The notes under the pieces: model-generated
Database searches by the model: none
The model's input: the letters and a program-made list of their open reading frames with translations, nothing else
What the model was told of the DNA's origin: nothing
Part shown: positions 17,788 to 27,298 of the stretch, piece by piece
How positions within the stretch are numbered: position 1 is the first letter of the stretch
Layout: the number at the start of each line of letters is the position of its first letter
Translations under genes and position numbers: made by a program
Assembly (NCBI RefSeq): GCF_001427305.1
Contig: NZ_LMFZ01000004.1
Location: 178,812-242,811 of the forward strand
Direction of reading: 5' to 3'
Source of the DNA: Duganella sp. Root1480D1
GTDB taxonomy: Bacteria; Pseudomonadota; Gammaproteobacteria; Burkholderiales; Burkholderiaceae_D
Length of the DNA: 64,000 bases

Positions 17788-18368
17788 CACAGGCTTGGCT
17801 TCGTGCGCAGTTCGATTTCCTGCTCGCGCGAGGGCATCGAATCAACCGCAACCTCGGTCCCGACGGCGGTCATTTTCAGTTCATCGATCCAGCTTGTACC
17901 GCTCGAGCCGGTGATGACGCCGAAGCTGATGGACTTGGCGTCCGCTGGCACGTCAAGGGTGACGCTGCGCGGCGTCCAGCCGTTGGTGCCGCGCATCGGC
18001 TTGTCCTGGCTGTTGTAGAAGGCGCAGGAATATTTGGATTCGCAGTCGACCCGCATCCAGAGCCCAGTCCAGCCAGTGACATTTTCAGTGCGAACCTGAG
18101 CCTGGAAACGCAGGCGCTTGCCGCGGTACTCGGCGGCGGAGAAAAACTGCATCAATGTGGCCCAGTCGCCGGTGGTGGCTGTGGATTTGGCGCGAACGTA
18201 CTTGGCAAGGGAACCGCGGTGTACGCCATTCTCTTCCTGGCCAGCTTCGAACCTGCTCTTATGCTCGGAACTGAGCATCCAGGGTGGATCGAGTGGAACG
18301 CCAGGTTGCGCCAGGGCCAACAGGGAAGTGGCGCTCAATGCTGCGAGCAATACGATGTGAGGTTTCAT
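17787..18368 (-). CDS. Secreted carbohydrate-binding-like protein, first gene of the kinase operon
   Basis: A 193-residue protein with signal peptide MKPHIVLLAALSATSLLALAQP. The mature part has a jelly-roll-like pattern, with YRGKRLRFQAQVRTENVTGWTGLWMRVD, RGTNGWTPRSVTLDVPADA and SSGTSWIDELKM. The same pattern occurs as accessory domains near regulators and in some secreted enzymes. The stop overlaps the kinase start as TGATG, so all three genes are coupled. It could be the periplasmic ligand sensor for the kinase; this is inference. No good ribosome site is visible before either possible ATG (18368 or 18389). Confidence 0.7.
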   Translation of the reverse strand: MKPHIVLLAALSATSLLALAQPGVPLDPPWMLSSEHKSRFEAGQEENGVHRGSLAKYVRAKSTATTGDWATLMQFFSAAEYRGKRLRFQAQVRTENVTGWTGLWMRVDCESKYSCAFYNSQDKPMRGTNGWTPRSVTLDVPADAKSISFGVITGSSGTSWIDELKMTAVGTEVAVDSMPSREQEIELRTKPSL

Positions 18369-18509
18369 GGGGGTAGTTTCGCATGGCATGACGACATTGT
18401 CATGTCCACAACTGTGCCCCGGGCCGCGGGTTTACGGGGAAGCATGCGATAAACGCTCCCCCTTGCCGATGAATGCCGGCGCCTGCGGATTAACGCAGTG
18501 AGGCGCTAC

Positions 18510-18818
18510 CTATTTGCGTGCGGCTTCCTTGCGCGCAGGCGCTGCGCCCTCACGCGATTTGCCGTTGACCATCAGGCCGGCCTCCGACAGCTTGATGGCG
18601 TTTTTCTCGCCGATGCCTTTGACCCGCTGTTCCAGGTCGGCCCAATCCTTGAACTCCCCTTTTGCGCGTTCCGCCATGATGGCCTTGGATTTGGCCGGGC
18701 CAATGCCCTTGACGCTATCGAGTGCGGCCGCATCGGCCTTGTTGACGTCGACCTGGGCGAATGCCATGCCCATGCAAGCGACCAGCGTAGCGACGGCGAG
18801 CAGCAGTTTCCTGATCAT
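18510..18818 (-). CDS. ComEA-like helix-hairpin-helix protein, secreted
   Basis: A 102-residue protein with signal peptide MIRKLLLAVATLVACMGMAFA. Two helix-hairpin-helix motifs follow: VDVNKADAAALDSVKGIGPAKSKAI and FKDWADLEQRVKGIGEKNAIKL. This is the ComEA architecture, which binds double-stranded DNA in the periplasm during uptake in competent bacteria. The start at 18818 is set by GGAGG seven bases upstream. The C-terminal tail is basic and Ala-rich. No other competence gene is nearby. Confidence 0.88.
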   Translation of the reverse strand: MIRKLLLAVATLVACMGMAFAQVDVNKADAAALDSVKGIGPAKSKAIMAERAKGEFKDWADLEQRVKGIGEKNAIKLSEAGLMVNGKSREGAAPARKEAARK

Positions 18819-18917
18819 GATTGCCTCCATAAGTGGACACGAGAAGACCTCGTTTCGCCACAACGCGGCACGCGTCGCCCGGCTGACGCGCGGCGCATGC
18901 AATTTGAGGCAGATCAA

Positions 18918-19886
18918 TCAACGCACAACTAATTCCACACGACGGTTCCTGGCACGGCCTTCGTCGCTGGCGTTGCTGGCCACCGGCGCCATATTGGCCA
19001 CGCCACGCGGCATCATGCGGTTGGCGGCAATTCCGTACCTGGAGGCCAGCGCATCGGCCACGGCCTGGGCACGCTTTTGCGACAGCGTCATATTGGCCTC
19101 GAACTCGCCCTGGTCGTCGGTATGGCCGACGATGAAGACTTTCATCTTGGGCTGCGCCTGCAGGGCCTTGGCCATCTGCTCCAGTTGCTCGCCCGACTGC
19201 TCGCGGATCACGGCCTTGTTGGTGTCGAAGGTCACGCCGTACAGCGCCACCTTGCCGTCGCGCTGCAAGCCTTCCTGGATGGCACGCGTGTCGACGGTCA
19301 CCTTGCCGCCTTCCATCACGGTCGGTTCGATGATTTGCACGAACTGGCGCACACGCTGGAAATCGGTGTATTCGGACAGCCCCACCATCACATAGGTATT
19401 GCCGCCCGGGCCCGGCTTGGCCGCACTGACCAGGTGAAAGCGCGGCTGGTTGGCGCTATTGAAGGTGCTGCTGACATAAGGGTCGAACGACTTCCAGTTC
19501 ACTTCGCGCGGCAACTCCTGCACCAGGTTCTGTACCTTGGCCTTCTCGCATTGGTCGGTTTCGCAGGCGTACAGGATCTTGAAGCCGGCGGCGCTCAGCG
19601 CTTGCAGGTAATTGCGGTGGATTTCCAGCGCGCTGCGGCCTTTCGGTCCCCAGTAATAGCGGTTGGCAGTCTTGCCCTCCACCTTGTGCAGCACGGGCTT
19701 GCCGGCCTCGGTATCGACGATGCGCGCCTGGCCCAGGTTCTCGCCGCCATACATATAGAGCATCGAACCCTCATAGCGGTGCAGCAGCGGGTGGTCGCTG
19801 CCGCCGGCAATGTCTTTGCTGAAGTTCGGCTGGGCGGAGGCCTGGAAGGAAATCGCTGCCAGGACGGCAAAAAGAATGGTTCGCAT
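18918..19886 (-). CDS. OmpA-family outer membrane protein with DUF4892 domain
   Basis: A 322-residue protein: signal peptide MRTILFAVLAAISFQASA, a DUF4892-like region (about 25-200, FSKDIAGGSDHPLLHRYEGS), then an OmpA C-terminal peptidoglycan-binding domain (about 205-322). The OmpA part has YGVTFDTNKAVI, FIVGHTDDQGEFEANM, LSQKRAQAVADAL and RNRRVELVV, with the Asp and Arg that bind diaminopimelate. The ATG at 19886 is chosen because an upstream extension has no signal character. It faces the M48 protease gene divergently across 129 bp. Confidence 0.9.
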   Translation of the reverse strand: MRTILFAVLAAISFQASAQPNFSKDIAGGSDHPLLHRYEGSMLYMYGGENLGQARIVDTEAGKPVLHKVEGKTANRYYWGPKGRSALEIHRNYLQALSAAGFKILYACETDQCEKAKVQNLVQELPREVNWKSFDPYVSSTFNSANQPRFHLVSAAKPGPGGNTYVMVGLSEYTDFQRVRQFVQIIEPTVMEGGKVTVDTRAIQEGLQRDGKVALYGVTFDTNKAVIREQSGEQLEQMAKALQAQPKMKVFIVGHTDDQGEFEANMTLSQKRAQAVADALASRYGIAANRMMPRGVANMAPVASNASDEGRARNRRVELVVR

Positions 19887-20015
19887 GGTGTCTGCATCCG
19901 GTGAAAGGGATTGCCAATATAACAAAAACGCGACAATTCGCGCGCAAATTCGAAATTGCAATGGCGCAACTATGCCTGCGCTGCCATACTTGGATTTTTT
20001 GCAATCAAAATTAGC

Positions 20016-21833
20016 ATGCGATCACTGACTAGCTTGAAATCCGATTTGATGCGCATGGCGCTGTATGCCGTGCTGTCGCTGGCCCTGGTGCCGGGAATTA
20101 CCCTGGTGTTCAGCGGCCACGTCCTGAAAACATGGGATCGGGAATTCCTGGAATCGATCGAAGGCGACCTGCGCAAAGCTAATGTCGCCCTGGCCGAGCG
20201 CGAGCAAGTGCTGGCGCGCTTCCGCGCCGATCCGCCCTCCACGATTTGCGGCAACAGCGACCCCGCAGCAGCCGAATACCGCTCCCGCGCCTGCGAACCC
20301 TGGGGCCATCAATGGCAGTTCTACTGGGCGCACAAAGTCTCGCAAATCATGCTGCTTGGCGGCGTGCTGCTGGCGGCGCTGATCGTCCTGCTTTGCCTGG
20401 CAGCGCAGCGCGGCCGCGACGTCCAATACCGCAGCCTGCTGCTGGGCCGGCGCCTGCTCTCCTGGTCGGGTTCCATCGAAGTGGTGGCGCAGAACGCCAT
20501 GCTGGCCTGGCTCTCGTTCTGGCTGACGGCCTGGTTCTTCCACATGTATTCGATCAAGCTGGTGGCGATCACCGGCATTGCCGCAGCTGCCGCCGCGCTG
20601 CTGGCCGTCACGCAGATCTTTGCCCGCCCCAAATGGAAATTCGAAGTGGAAGGTGAGCTGGTGCGCGAACAGGACGCGCCAGCCCTGTGGCAGCGCGTGC
20701 GCGGCCTGGCGCAGATGCTGGGTACCGCGCCGCCACGCCAGATCATCGGCGGCATCGACACCAACTTCTTCGTCACCGAAAGCCAGATCTCCCTGGGCAA
20801 TCAAACTGTCGACGGCCGCACCCTGTTCGTCAGCCTGCCCCTGCTGCGCGTGCTGGACCAGCGCGAAGCCGACGCCGTGCTGGCGCACGAACTGGCGCAC
20901 TTCAGCGGCGGCGACACCGAGCGCAGCGCAAAGCTCGGCCCCGCCTTGTCGCAATTCGACGGTTACCTGGGCGCCATGCAAGGCAACTTCATGACGCTGA
21001 TCGCCTACTACCCCTTGGCGCTGTACCGCACGGCGCTGGAGCTGGGCCTGATGCGCGAAAGCCGCGAGCGCGAATTCCTCGCCGACCGCGCGGCAGCGCA
21101 GGCGGTAGCGGGACGTCCCCTGATTTCGGCTCTGATCAAGATTTCCGCGTATGGCAACTACCGCGGCCACATCGAAGAAGAACTGTTCCAGCGCGACGAT
21201 CGCCACGAAGGCGAAATCGGCATCGCCGCCTACGTTGCGCAAGGCCTGAAGCCATTCGCTAATTCCGAGCGGTTCCAGGATGCGATGCAGGGCGCCAGCG
21301 TGCCGCACCCGTTCGATTCGCACCCCAAACTCAGCGAACGCATGGAAAACGTCAGCAGCCCGATTCCAAGCAAGCTGTTTGGCGCCGTGGTTGCAAGCAC
21401 GGTGGCAAACAGCTGGCACAGCGAGATCCTGACGGCGGAAGCCATCGAAGCACGCCTATGGAATGCCTACGAATCGCGATTCGCCAAGGCGCACGAGCAC
21501 ACCCTGGCCTACCGCTACCACCCATCCAATGACGCCGAGCGCGCCATCGTGCTGAAGTATTTCCCGCCGCGCGATTTCGGGCCGATTGTGGTGGCCTATG
21601 ACGGCATCACCGTGAATGCCGACCAGAGCAACTTTGACTGGGACCAGGTCACCAACATGAACTACGAAGACGGATATGGCGGCGACGTGCTGACGCTGAC
21701 CCTGGCCGATCCGCACAGCGGCAAGACCTCATCGAAAAAAGTGAAGCTGCCGGGATTGAAGCCCCAGCGCGACGAGTTGAAGCAAGCGCTGGGCATGTAC
21801 AAGCAAAGGCACGCAGTCTCGCGCCAAAGCTGA
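20016..21833 (+). CDS. M48 family membrane zinc metalloprotease
   Basis: A 605-residue protein with membrane segments near residues 13-33, 111-130, 155-180 and 182-200. The catalytic domain then follows with HELAH at 291-295 and a downstream ESREREFLADRAAAQ that supplies the third zinc ligand. This is the HtpX/Ste24-like M48 layout, used for quality control of membrane proteins. About 200 residues after the catalytic core are of unknown fold. ATG 20016 (MRSLTS) is preferred; an earlier ATG would add 20 hydrophobic residues. Its TGA stop lies at the edge of a palindromic repeat shared with the convergent rfaE gene. Confidence 0.88.
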   Translation: MRSLTSLKSDLMRMALYAVLSLALVPGITLVFSGHVLKTWDREFLESIEGDLRKANVALAEREQVLARFRADPPSTICGNSDPAAAEYRSRACEPWGHQWQFYWAHKVSQIMLLGGVLLAALIVLLCLAAQRGRDVQYRSLLLGRRLLSWSGSIEVVAQNAMLAWLSFWLTAWFFHMYSIKLVAITGIAAAAAALLAVTQIFARPKWKFEVEGELVREQDAPALWQRVRGLAQMLGTAPPRQIIGGIDTNFFVTESQISLGNQTVDGRTLFVSLPLLRVLDQREADAVLAHELAHFSGGDTERSAKLGPALSQFDGYLGAMQGNFMTLIAYYPLALYRTALELGLMRESREREFLADRAAAQAVAGRPLISALIKISAYGNYRGHIEEELFQRDDRHEGEIGIAAYVAQGLKPFANSERFQDAMQGASVPHPFDSHPKLSERMENVSSPIPSKLFGAVVASTVANSWHSEILTAEAIEARLWNAYESRFAKAHEHTLAYRYHPSNDAERAIVLKYFPPRDFGPIVVAYDGITVNADQSNFDWDQVTNMNYEDGYGGDVLTLTLADPHSGKTSSKKVKLPGLKPQRDELKQALGMYKQRHAVSRQS

Positions 21834-21879
21834 GCTTGTGTCACACCTTGGGGTCACACCCCAAGTGTGACACGGGCTC
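21832..21879. repeat. Palindromic repeat, family 2, copy 1
   Basis: Arms GAGCTTGTGTCACACC and GTGTGACACGGGCTC enclose an inner GGGGT/ACCCC hairpin. The repeat fills the whole gap between the convergent M48 and rfaE genes, and the stop codons of both overlap its ends. Two more copies lie at 51608-51655 and 51671-51717. It may act as a bidirectional terminator; no T-tract is present. Confidence 0.8.
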
Positions 21880-22807
21880 AGCCGGGGAACAGCTCTTCGC
21901 GGGTGACGGTGGCGGTGCCGAGCTTGCCGACCACGATGCCGCCAGCGCGGTTGGCGGTTTCCACCGCTTCCTGCCAGCCGGCGCCGGAGCCCAGCATGGC
22001 TGCCATGGTCGCGATCACGGTGTCGCCTGCGCCGGAAACGTCGAACACTTCACGCGCGCTGGCCTGCACGTTGAAGATGCCTTCGTCAGTGAACAGGGTC
22101 ATGCCCTCTTCCGAACGGGTCAGCAGCAGCGCGTCCAGCGACAGCTCGGCGCGCAGGTTCTGCGCCTTGGTCACCAGTTGCTCTTCACTGTTCCAGGAAC
22201 CGACAATGCGTTTCAGTTCCGATTTGTTCGGCGTCAGCACAGTGGCGCCCTTGTATGGCGAGAAGTCGTCGCCCTTCGGGTCGACCATCACGATCTTGCC
22301 CGCAGCGCGCGCAGTGGCAATCATTTCAGCCACGTCGACCAGGCCGCCCTTGTTGTAGTCGGACAGCACGATCACATCGTATTCCGGCAACAGGGTCTTG
22401 AACTGCACCAGCTTGTTGCGCAATACGGCATCGCTTGGCGCTTCTTCGAAGTCGATGCGCACCATCTGCTGCTGGCGGCCGATCACGCGCAGCTTGATGA
22501 TGGTGGAAATGGCGCTGTCGTGCTTCAGGTAGCTGTGAATGCCGCCGCTTTGCAGCAGCTGCTCCACTTCCGAGCCAGCTTCGTCGGCGCCGACAATGCC
22601 CAGCAGGCCGGCGTGTGCGCCGAGGGCTGCGGCATTGCGTGCTACGTTGGCAGCGCCGCCCAGGCGGGCTTCGCGGCGTTCGATACGCACCACGGGTACC
22701 GGGGCTTCCGGCGAAATGCGGCTGACGTCGCCGAACCAGTAGCGGTCCAGCATGACATCGCCGGCGACCAGGAGGCGTACTTTGTCGAGTGCGGGCGCTT
22801 TGCTCAT
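21878..22807 (-). CDS. rfaE1: D-glycero-beta-D-manno-heptose-7-phosphate kinase (RfaE domain I)
   Basis: A 309-residue PfkB/ribokinase-fold enzyme that phosphorylates heptose-7-phosphate at C1, a step in making ADP-heptose for the LPS core. Visible are VAGDVMLDRYWFGDVSRISPEAPVPV at the start, GGAANVA and the anion-hole/base motif DVSGAGDTVIA near residue 265. Only the kinase half is present, so the adenylyltransferase must be encoded elsewhere, as is usual in Burkholderiales. It follows lapB after one base and belongs to the lapA-lapB-rfaE1 unit. Confidence 0.93.
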   Translation of the reverse strand: MSKAPALDKVRLLVAGDVMLDRYWFGDVSRISPEAPVPVVRIERREARLGGAANVARNAAALGAHAGLLGIVGADEAGSEVEQLLQSGGIHSYLKHDSAISTIIKLRVIGRQQQMVRIDFEEAPSDAVLRNKLVQFKTLLPEYDVIVLSDYNKGGLVDVAEMIATARAAGKIVMVDPKGDDFSPYKGATVLTPNKSELKRIVGSWNSEEQLVTKAQNLRAELSLDALLLTRSEEGMTLFTDEGIFNVQASAREVFDVSGAGDTVIATMAAMLGSGAGWQEAVETANRAGGIVVGKLGTATVTREELFPG

Positions 22808-22808
22808 A

Positions 22809-23984
22809 TCAGTTCATTACGTTGAGTTCTTCGGTGCGGCGCGGAGGGTAAGAATCCCAGCGGCTGCAACCAGGGCAATGCCAGTAGAACTGGCGGGCTT
22901 TGAAGCCGCAGTGGCTGCACTGGTAGCGGGCCAGCTTTTGCGTGTAGCCGTGCACCAGGTTCTTCACCATCGACAGTTCGGACAGCACAGAGGCCGGCGC
23001 ATCCATCATGCGCGCTTCCAGCAGCTTGTCGAGGCCCAGCAGAGTCGGCGTGCGGCGCAATTCGTCGAGCACCACTTGCTTGGCGGTGTCGACGCCTTCC
23101 AGTTCGATCACGGCCTTGAACACCACCTCCAGCAAGTCGATCGAGGAAGCCTGTTCCAGGTAGGACTTCAGCAGGCTGACGCCTTCCTGCGGGCGGCCGA
23201 CTTTGCGGTAGCCATCCATCAGGCGGGTTGCGACCAGGGCGGTATGCGGCACGGATTGCTGTTCGACACGACGCCACATCAGCAGCGCGGCTTCGGTATC
23301 GCCCTTGGCCAGCAAGGCATCACCACACAAGATAGTGGCGCGCACGCTGGAGCGGTCGGCTTGCAGCGCCTGCTCCAGCAGGCTTTCCGCTTCTTCGGGC
23401 TTCATGTGCACCAGCGCGTCCTGCGCCAGCTCACAGTAGAACTGCGAGATTTCTTTCTGGCGCGAGCCGGCCCCGGCTTCCTGCAGCGCGAGCGCGGCCT
23501 CGATGGCGCGCTTCCATTCTTTCTCGCGCTGGTAGATTTCCAGCAGCGCCTTGCGGCCCTGCACTGCGTAGGAGGTATCGAGCAGGCGGGTATAGGTTTC
23601 TTCGGCCCGGTCCAGCAGGCCGGCCTTCAGGTAATCCTGGCCCAGCTCATACTCGGCGTGGGCGCGCTGTTCGGCCGGCAGGTCTGGACGCGACAGCAGG
23701 TTCTGGTGCACGCGGATGGCGCGCTCCGTTTCGCCGCGGCGGCGGAACAGGTTGCCCAGTGCGAAATGCATGTCGGCGGTTTCCGGGTCGAGCTTGACGA
23801 TCTCGATGAAGGAGTCGATGGCCTTGTCCGGCTGGTCGTTCAGCAAGTGGTTCAGGCCGCGGAAATAGCCTCGCGGCAGGGTGCGCGATTCGGATACCAC
23901 GGCGCGAATGTCGACGCGTGCGGCGATCCAGCCAAGGGCAAACATAGCTGGGATGCCCAGCAGCCACCAGAGTTCAAAATCCAT
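22809..23984 (-). CDS. lapB: Lipopolysaccharide assembly protein B (YciM)
   Basis: A 391-residue protein with one N-terminal membrane helix (about 4-20). An array of TPR units covers about 45-350 (DKAIDSFIEIVKLDPETADMHF and similar), and a C-terminal rubredoxin-like zinc knuckle has CSHCGF and CPGCSRW. LapB regulates LPS synthesis by steering FtsH-dependent turnover of LpxC at the inner membrane. Gene order lapA-lapB-rfaE1 fits this role. Length matches the family. Confidence 0.95.
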   Translation of the reverse strand: MDFELWWLLGIPAMFALGWIAARVDIRAVVSESRTLPRGYFRGLNHLLNDQPDKAIDSFIEIVKLDPETADMHFALGNLFRRRGETERAIRVHQNLLSRPDLPAEQRAHAEYELGQDYLKAGLLDRAEETYTRLLDTSYAVQGRKALLEIYQREKEWKRAIEAALALQEAGAGSRQKEISQFYCELAQDALVHMKPEEAESLLEQALQADRSSVRATILCGDALLAKGDTEAALLMWRRVEQQSVPHTALVATRLMDGYRKVGRPQEGVSLLKSYLEQASSIDLLEVVFKAVIELEGVDTAKQVVLDELRRTPTLLGLDKLLEARMMDAPASVLSELSMVKNLVHGYTQKLARYQCSHCGFKARQFYWHCPGCSRWDSYPPRRTEELNVMN

Positions 23985-23991
23985 ATTTTTC

Positions 23992-24297
23992 TTAGTGCTG
24001 GGTGTTGATGCTGTCCGGCAGCGGGCGTTCGTTTACTTGCATGGCCGCGGTCTGCAGGGATTCGATAGTGGATTTCTGCTTGTTCGATTCGCGGCGCTGG
24101 CGGAACAAGGTAGGAGTCAGCGCAAGGATGCACAGGGCGGCGCCGGCCACGAAGAAGGCCAGCAGCATCAGCACCAGCGGGCCGCGCAGCTCGTAATTCA
24201 GGAACAGGTGCAGGTCGACTTCCTGCGAATTTTTCAGGGCAAAACCAAAGAACAGGACAAACAGGACAACGCCAAAGGCGGTGGAAATAAATTTCAT
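23992..24297 (-). CDS. lapA: Lipopolysaccharide assembly protein A (DUF1049)
   Basis: A 101-residue membrane protein with two hydrophobic helices (about 4-22 and 40-62), the LapA motif NSQEVDLHLFLNYELRGPLVLMLLAFF between them, and a basic C-terminus. LapA works with LapB in LPS assembly. It starts seven bases upstream of lapB. A T-tailed terminator and a palindromic repeat separate it from ihfB, so it may have its own promoter. Confidence 0.93.
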   Translation of the reverse strand: MKFISTAFGVVLFVLFFGFALKNSQEVDLHLFLNYELRGPLVLMLLAFFVAGAALCILALTPTLFRQRRESNKQKSTIESLQTAAMQVNERPLPDSINTQH

Positions 24298-24315
24298 TCT
24301 TGGTTCCTATCTTTA

Positions 24316-24371
24316 AAACCGGTAAACCAGGGTCTGACCCATAGGGTCAGACACTTGGCCGTTTACCGGTT
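24316..24371. repeat. REP/MITE-like palindromic repeat, family 1, short copy
   Basis: Ends AACCGGTAAAC and GTTTACCGGTT form a perfect 11-bp inverted pair around one inner GTCTGACCC/GGGTCAGAC hairpin. This is the short form; copies at 27188, 29378 and 31888 have two inner hairpins. It lies between lapA and ihfB. Confidence 0.85.
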
Positions 24372-24379
24372 CTAACAAC

Positions 24380-24410
24380 AAAAAAGGGGCAGGCAAATGC
24401 CCGCCCCCTT
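24380..24410 (-). terminator. Rho-independent terminator after ihfB
   Basis: Read on the minus strand, a GC-rich stem (GGGGC with GGC paired to GCC with GCCCC, loop about ATTT) is followed by TTTTTT. It lies 21 bp downstream of the ihfB stop. Confidence 0.85.
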
Positions 24411-24430
24411 CATTCTACTGTGCCAGAGAC

Positions 24431-24736
24431 TCAGTCCTCAATGATCGGTTGCCCGACCATCGCATCGACCCGCTCGCGCAGCTGCTTGCCAGGCTTGAAG
24501 TGAGGCACCCGTTTTTCAGGGACCATCACTTTGTCGCCGGACTTCGGATTGCGTCCAATGCGTGGCGGCCGCGAATTCAGGGCAAAGCTGCCAAAACCAC
24601 GGATCTCGATGCGCTGGCCTTCAGCCAAGGCGTTGGTCATCGCATCGAGAATGGTCTTGACGGCATACTCCGCATCTTTGGCCACCAGCTGAGAGTAACG
24701 CTCAGCCAGGCGGTTGATCAATTCGGACTTAGTCAT
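24431..24736 (-). CDS. ihfB: Integration host factor subunit beta
   Basis: A 101-residue HU/IHF-family DNA-bending protein. It has [14 protein letters not shown] at the N-terminus and the DNA-binding beta-arm signature [21 protein letters not shown] near residues 47-67. IHF-beta pairs with IHF-alpha to bend DNA at promoters and recombination sites. It lies 16 bp downstream of rpsA, the standard cmk-rpsA-ihfB order, and ends before a T-tailed terminator. Confidence 0.97.
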   Translation of the reverse strand: MTKSELINRLAERYSQLVAKDAEYAVKTILDAMTNALAEGQRIEIRGFGSFALNSRPPRIGRNPKSGDKVMVPEKRVPHFKPGKQLRERVDAMVGQPIIED

Positions 24737-24752
24737 CTAAGTGCTCGGTAGA

Positions 24753-26429
24753 TTAGTTCTTGTTGTCGAACTTGGCTTTCAGCAGCGCGCCCAGGCTGGT
24801 GGTGCCGGAAGCGGCGCTGGAGTCAGCGGCCATCTTCGACATCACTTCAGCGGTGTCCGCGTTGTCTTTAGCTTTGATCGACAGCTGGATCGAACGTGCC
24901 TTGCGATCGATGTTGATCACCAGGGCTTCCACGGAATCACCAACCTTCAGGTGGGTGCCGGCATCTTCCACGCGGTCGCGGGAGATTTCGGAAGCGCGCA
25001 GGTAGCCTTCAACTTCTTCGGACAGCTGAATTACGGCGCCTTTTGGCTCAACCGACTTAACGGTACCGGTCACCAGGGAGCCCTTGTCGTTCATGGCTGC
25101 GAAGTTGTTGAATGGATCGCCTTCCAGTTGCTTAACGCCCAGGGAAACGCGCTCACGCTCAACGTCGATTGCCAGAACAACGGCTTCCAGTTCGTCACCT
25201 TTCTTGAACTTGCGCACGGCTTCTTCGCCGGACTCGGTCCAGGACAGGTCGGACAGGTGCACCAGGCCGTCGATGTTGCCTGGCAGGCCGATGAACACGC
25301 CGAAGTCGGTGATCGACTTGATTGCGCCCTTGACCTTATCGCCCTTCTTGTGGGTCATGCCGAAGTCGTCCCAAGGGTTTGCCTTGCACTGCTTCATACC
25401 CAGGGAGATACGACGACGCTCTTCGTCGATTTCCAGGACCATGACTTCAACTTCGTCGCCCAGTTGAACGACTTTGTTAGGAGCCACGTTCTTGTTGGTC
25501 CAGTCCATTTCGGACACGTGAACCAGGCCTTCGATGCCTTGTTCAACTTCAACGAACGCACCGTAGTCGGTCAGGTGGGTGACTTTACCGAACAGGCGGG
25601 TGCCTTGTGGGTAACGACGGGACAGACCGGTCCAAGGATCGTCGCCCAGTTGCTTCACGCCCAGGGACACACGGTTCTTCTCTTGATCGTACTTCAGGAC
25701 CTTAGCGGTGATCTCTTGACCCACGGTCAGGACTTCCGAAGGGTGACGCACGCGGCGCCATGCCAGGTCGGTGATGTGCAGCAGGCCGTCGATGCCGCCC
25801 AGGTCAACGAACGCACCGTAGTCGGTGATGTTCTTGACGACGCCGGTCACCACGGTGCCTTCTTTCAGGGTTTCCATCAGCTTCTGACGCTCTTCGCCCA
25901 TCGAAGCTTCGATGACGGCGCGGCGGGACAGAACCACGTTGTTGCGCTTGCGGTCCAGCTTGATAACCTTGAACTCGAGGGTCTTGCCTTCGAATGGGGT
26001 GGTGTCCTTGACTGGACGGGTGTCTACCAGCGAACCTGGCAGGAAAGCGCGGATGCCGTTGGTCAGAACGGTCAGGCCGCCCTTGACTTTGCCATTGACG
26101 GTACCAACGACGATCTCGCCGGATTCCATTGCTTTTTCCAGTGCCAGCCACGATGCCAGGCGCTTAGCCTTGTCACGGGACAGGATGGTATCGCCGAAAC
26201 CATTTTCCAGCGATTCGATGGCCACGGAAACGAAGTCGCCTACTTTGACTTCCAGTTCGCCTTGGTCATTCTTGAATTCTTCAACAGGAATGAAAGCTTC
26301 CGATTTCAGGCCTGCGTTAACGATCACAAAGTTGTGGTCCAGACGCACGACTTCAGCGGAGATCACTTCGCCAGAGCGCATGTCTTGACGCGACAGGGAC
26401 TCTTCGAAGAGGGCTGCAAAACTTTCCAT
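24753..26429 (-). CDS. rpsA: 30S ribosomal protein S1
   Basis: A 558-residue protein made of six S1 RNA-binding repeats. Repeat signatures such as [43 protein letters not shown] and [22 protein letters not shown] are plain. It brings mRNA to the 30S subunit. Codon use is visibly biased, as expected for high expression. The 76-bp leader contains a short CCGCA/TGCGG hairpin that could take part in autogenous control; this is a guess. Confidence 0.97.
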   Translation of the reverse strand: MESFAALFEESLSRQDMRSGEVISAEVVRLDHNFVIVNAGLKSEAFIPVEEFKNDQGELEVKVGDFVSVAIESLENGFGDTILSRDKAKRLASWLALEKAMESGEIVVGTVNGKVKGGLTVLTNGIRAFLPGSLVDTRPVKDTTPFEGKTLEFKVIKLDRKRNNVVLSRRAVIEASMGEERQKLMETLKEGTVVTGVVKNITDYGAFVDLGGIDGLLHITDLAWRRVRHPSEVLTVGQEITAKVLKYDQEKNRVSLGVKQLGDDPWTGLSRRYPQGTRLFGKVTHLTDYGAFVEVEQGIEGLVHVSEMDWTNKNVAPNKVVQLGDEVEVMVLEIDEERRRISLGMKQCKANPWDDFGMTHKKGDKVKGAIKSITDFGVFIGLPGNIDGLVHLSDLSWTESGEEAVRKFKKGDELEAVVLAIDVERERVSLGVKQLEGDPFNNFAAMNDKGSLVTGTVKSVEPKGAVIQLSEEVEGYLRASEISRDRVEDAGTHLKVGDSVEALVINIDRKARSIQLSIKAKDNADTAEVMSKMAADSSAASGTTSLGALLKAKFDNKN

Positions 26430-26505
26430 TATTTATTTCCAGGTTAGCCAGTAAGGCCCGCACTATGCGGCTTCAACTGGGTTGAGGGTTGAACAAAACA
26501 GCTAT

Positions 26506-27174
26506 TTATTTATGGGCGGCGGCCCACCATTTCAACACCTGCTCGGTCGCTTCATCAGCGTTCATGGCAGACGTATCGAGGAGGTACGCACCCTCTGCCG
26601 GCGCCAGCGGCGCAATGGCCCGGTTCATATCCCGGTCGTCGCGCGCTTTCAAATCCATCAGCAGGTCTTGCATACTAGCAGAAATTCCCTTTCCGATCAA
26701 TTGCTTATAGCGGCGATCGGCGCGCGCCTCGACGGAGGCGGTCAAAAACACCTTGAGGGGCGCGTGCGGGAAGATGACGGAGCCCATGTCGCGGCCGTCG
26801 GCCACCAGGCCAGGGGTCTTGCGGAAGCTCAGTTGCAGGCCGTACAGCGCTTGCCTTACCGCCGGCAGGGCGGCGATTTTTGATGCCGTATTGCCAACTT
26901 CTTCGGCGCGGATGGCGTCGGTGACGTTTTCCTGCGACAAGTAGATGGCGTCGCCTGCGAAGTGGATGTTCAGGTGCTCGGCCAGCTTGGCCAGGGCATG
27001 CTCGTCGTTCAGGTTGGTCTCGCGGCGCAGCGCCTGCAGCGCGGTCAGGCGGTACAGGGCGCCGGAATCGAGGAGGTGGAAGCCAAGCTTGTCCGCGACC
27101 TTGTGGGCCACGGTGCCCTTGCCGCTAGCGGTCGGGCCGTCGATGGTGATGACTGGGATGTTCGATGTTGGCAT
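26506..27174 (-). CDS. cmk: Cytidylate kinase
   Basis: A 222-residue NMP kinase that phosphorylates CMP and dCMP. The P-loop is [12 protein letters not shown] near residues 12-23; [10 protein letters not shown] and RDDRDMNR are the CMP-binding and lid segments. Position between aroA and rpsA is the conserved proteobacterial order. A family-1 repeat separates it from aroA. Confidence 0.95.
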   Translation of the reverse strand: MPTSNIPVITIDGPTASGKGTVAHKVADKLGFHLLDSGALYRLTALQALRRETNLNDEHALAKLAEHLNIHFAGDAIYLSQENVTDAIRAEEVGNTASKIAALPAVRQALYGLQLSFRKTPGLVADGRDMGSVIFPHAPLKVFLTASVEARADRRYKQLIGKGISASMQDLLMDLKARDDRDMNRAIAPLAPAEGAYLLDTSAMNADEATEQVLKWWAAAHK

Positions 27175-27187
27175 ATGGTTAATTTCT

Positions 27188-27289
27188 AAACCGGTAAACC
27201 AGTGTCAGACCCACAGGGTCTGACACTTGCCCGCGGCAGCCGCGGACCGGTGCCTGACCCTGCGGGTCAGGCACCGCTTTGCCGGTTTT
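27188..27289. repeat. REP/MITE-like palindromic repeat, family 1, long copy
   Basis: 102 bp with ends AAACCGGTAAACC and GCCGGTTTT and two inner hairpins of the GTGTCNGACCC/GGGTCNGACAC type. It occupies nearly all of the aroA-cmk gap. Confidence 0.85.
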
Positions 27290-27298
27290 GGCTAAAAG

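Noticed and set aside
24741..26447. A 568-codon open frame antisense to rpsA
   Set aside because: It mirrors rpsA exactly and owes its openness to biased codons in a highly expressed gene.
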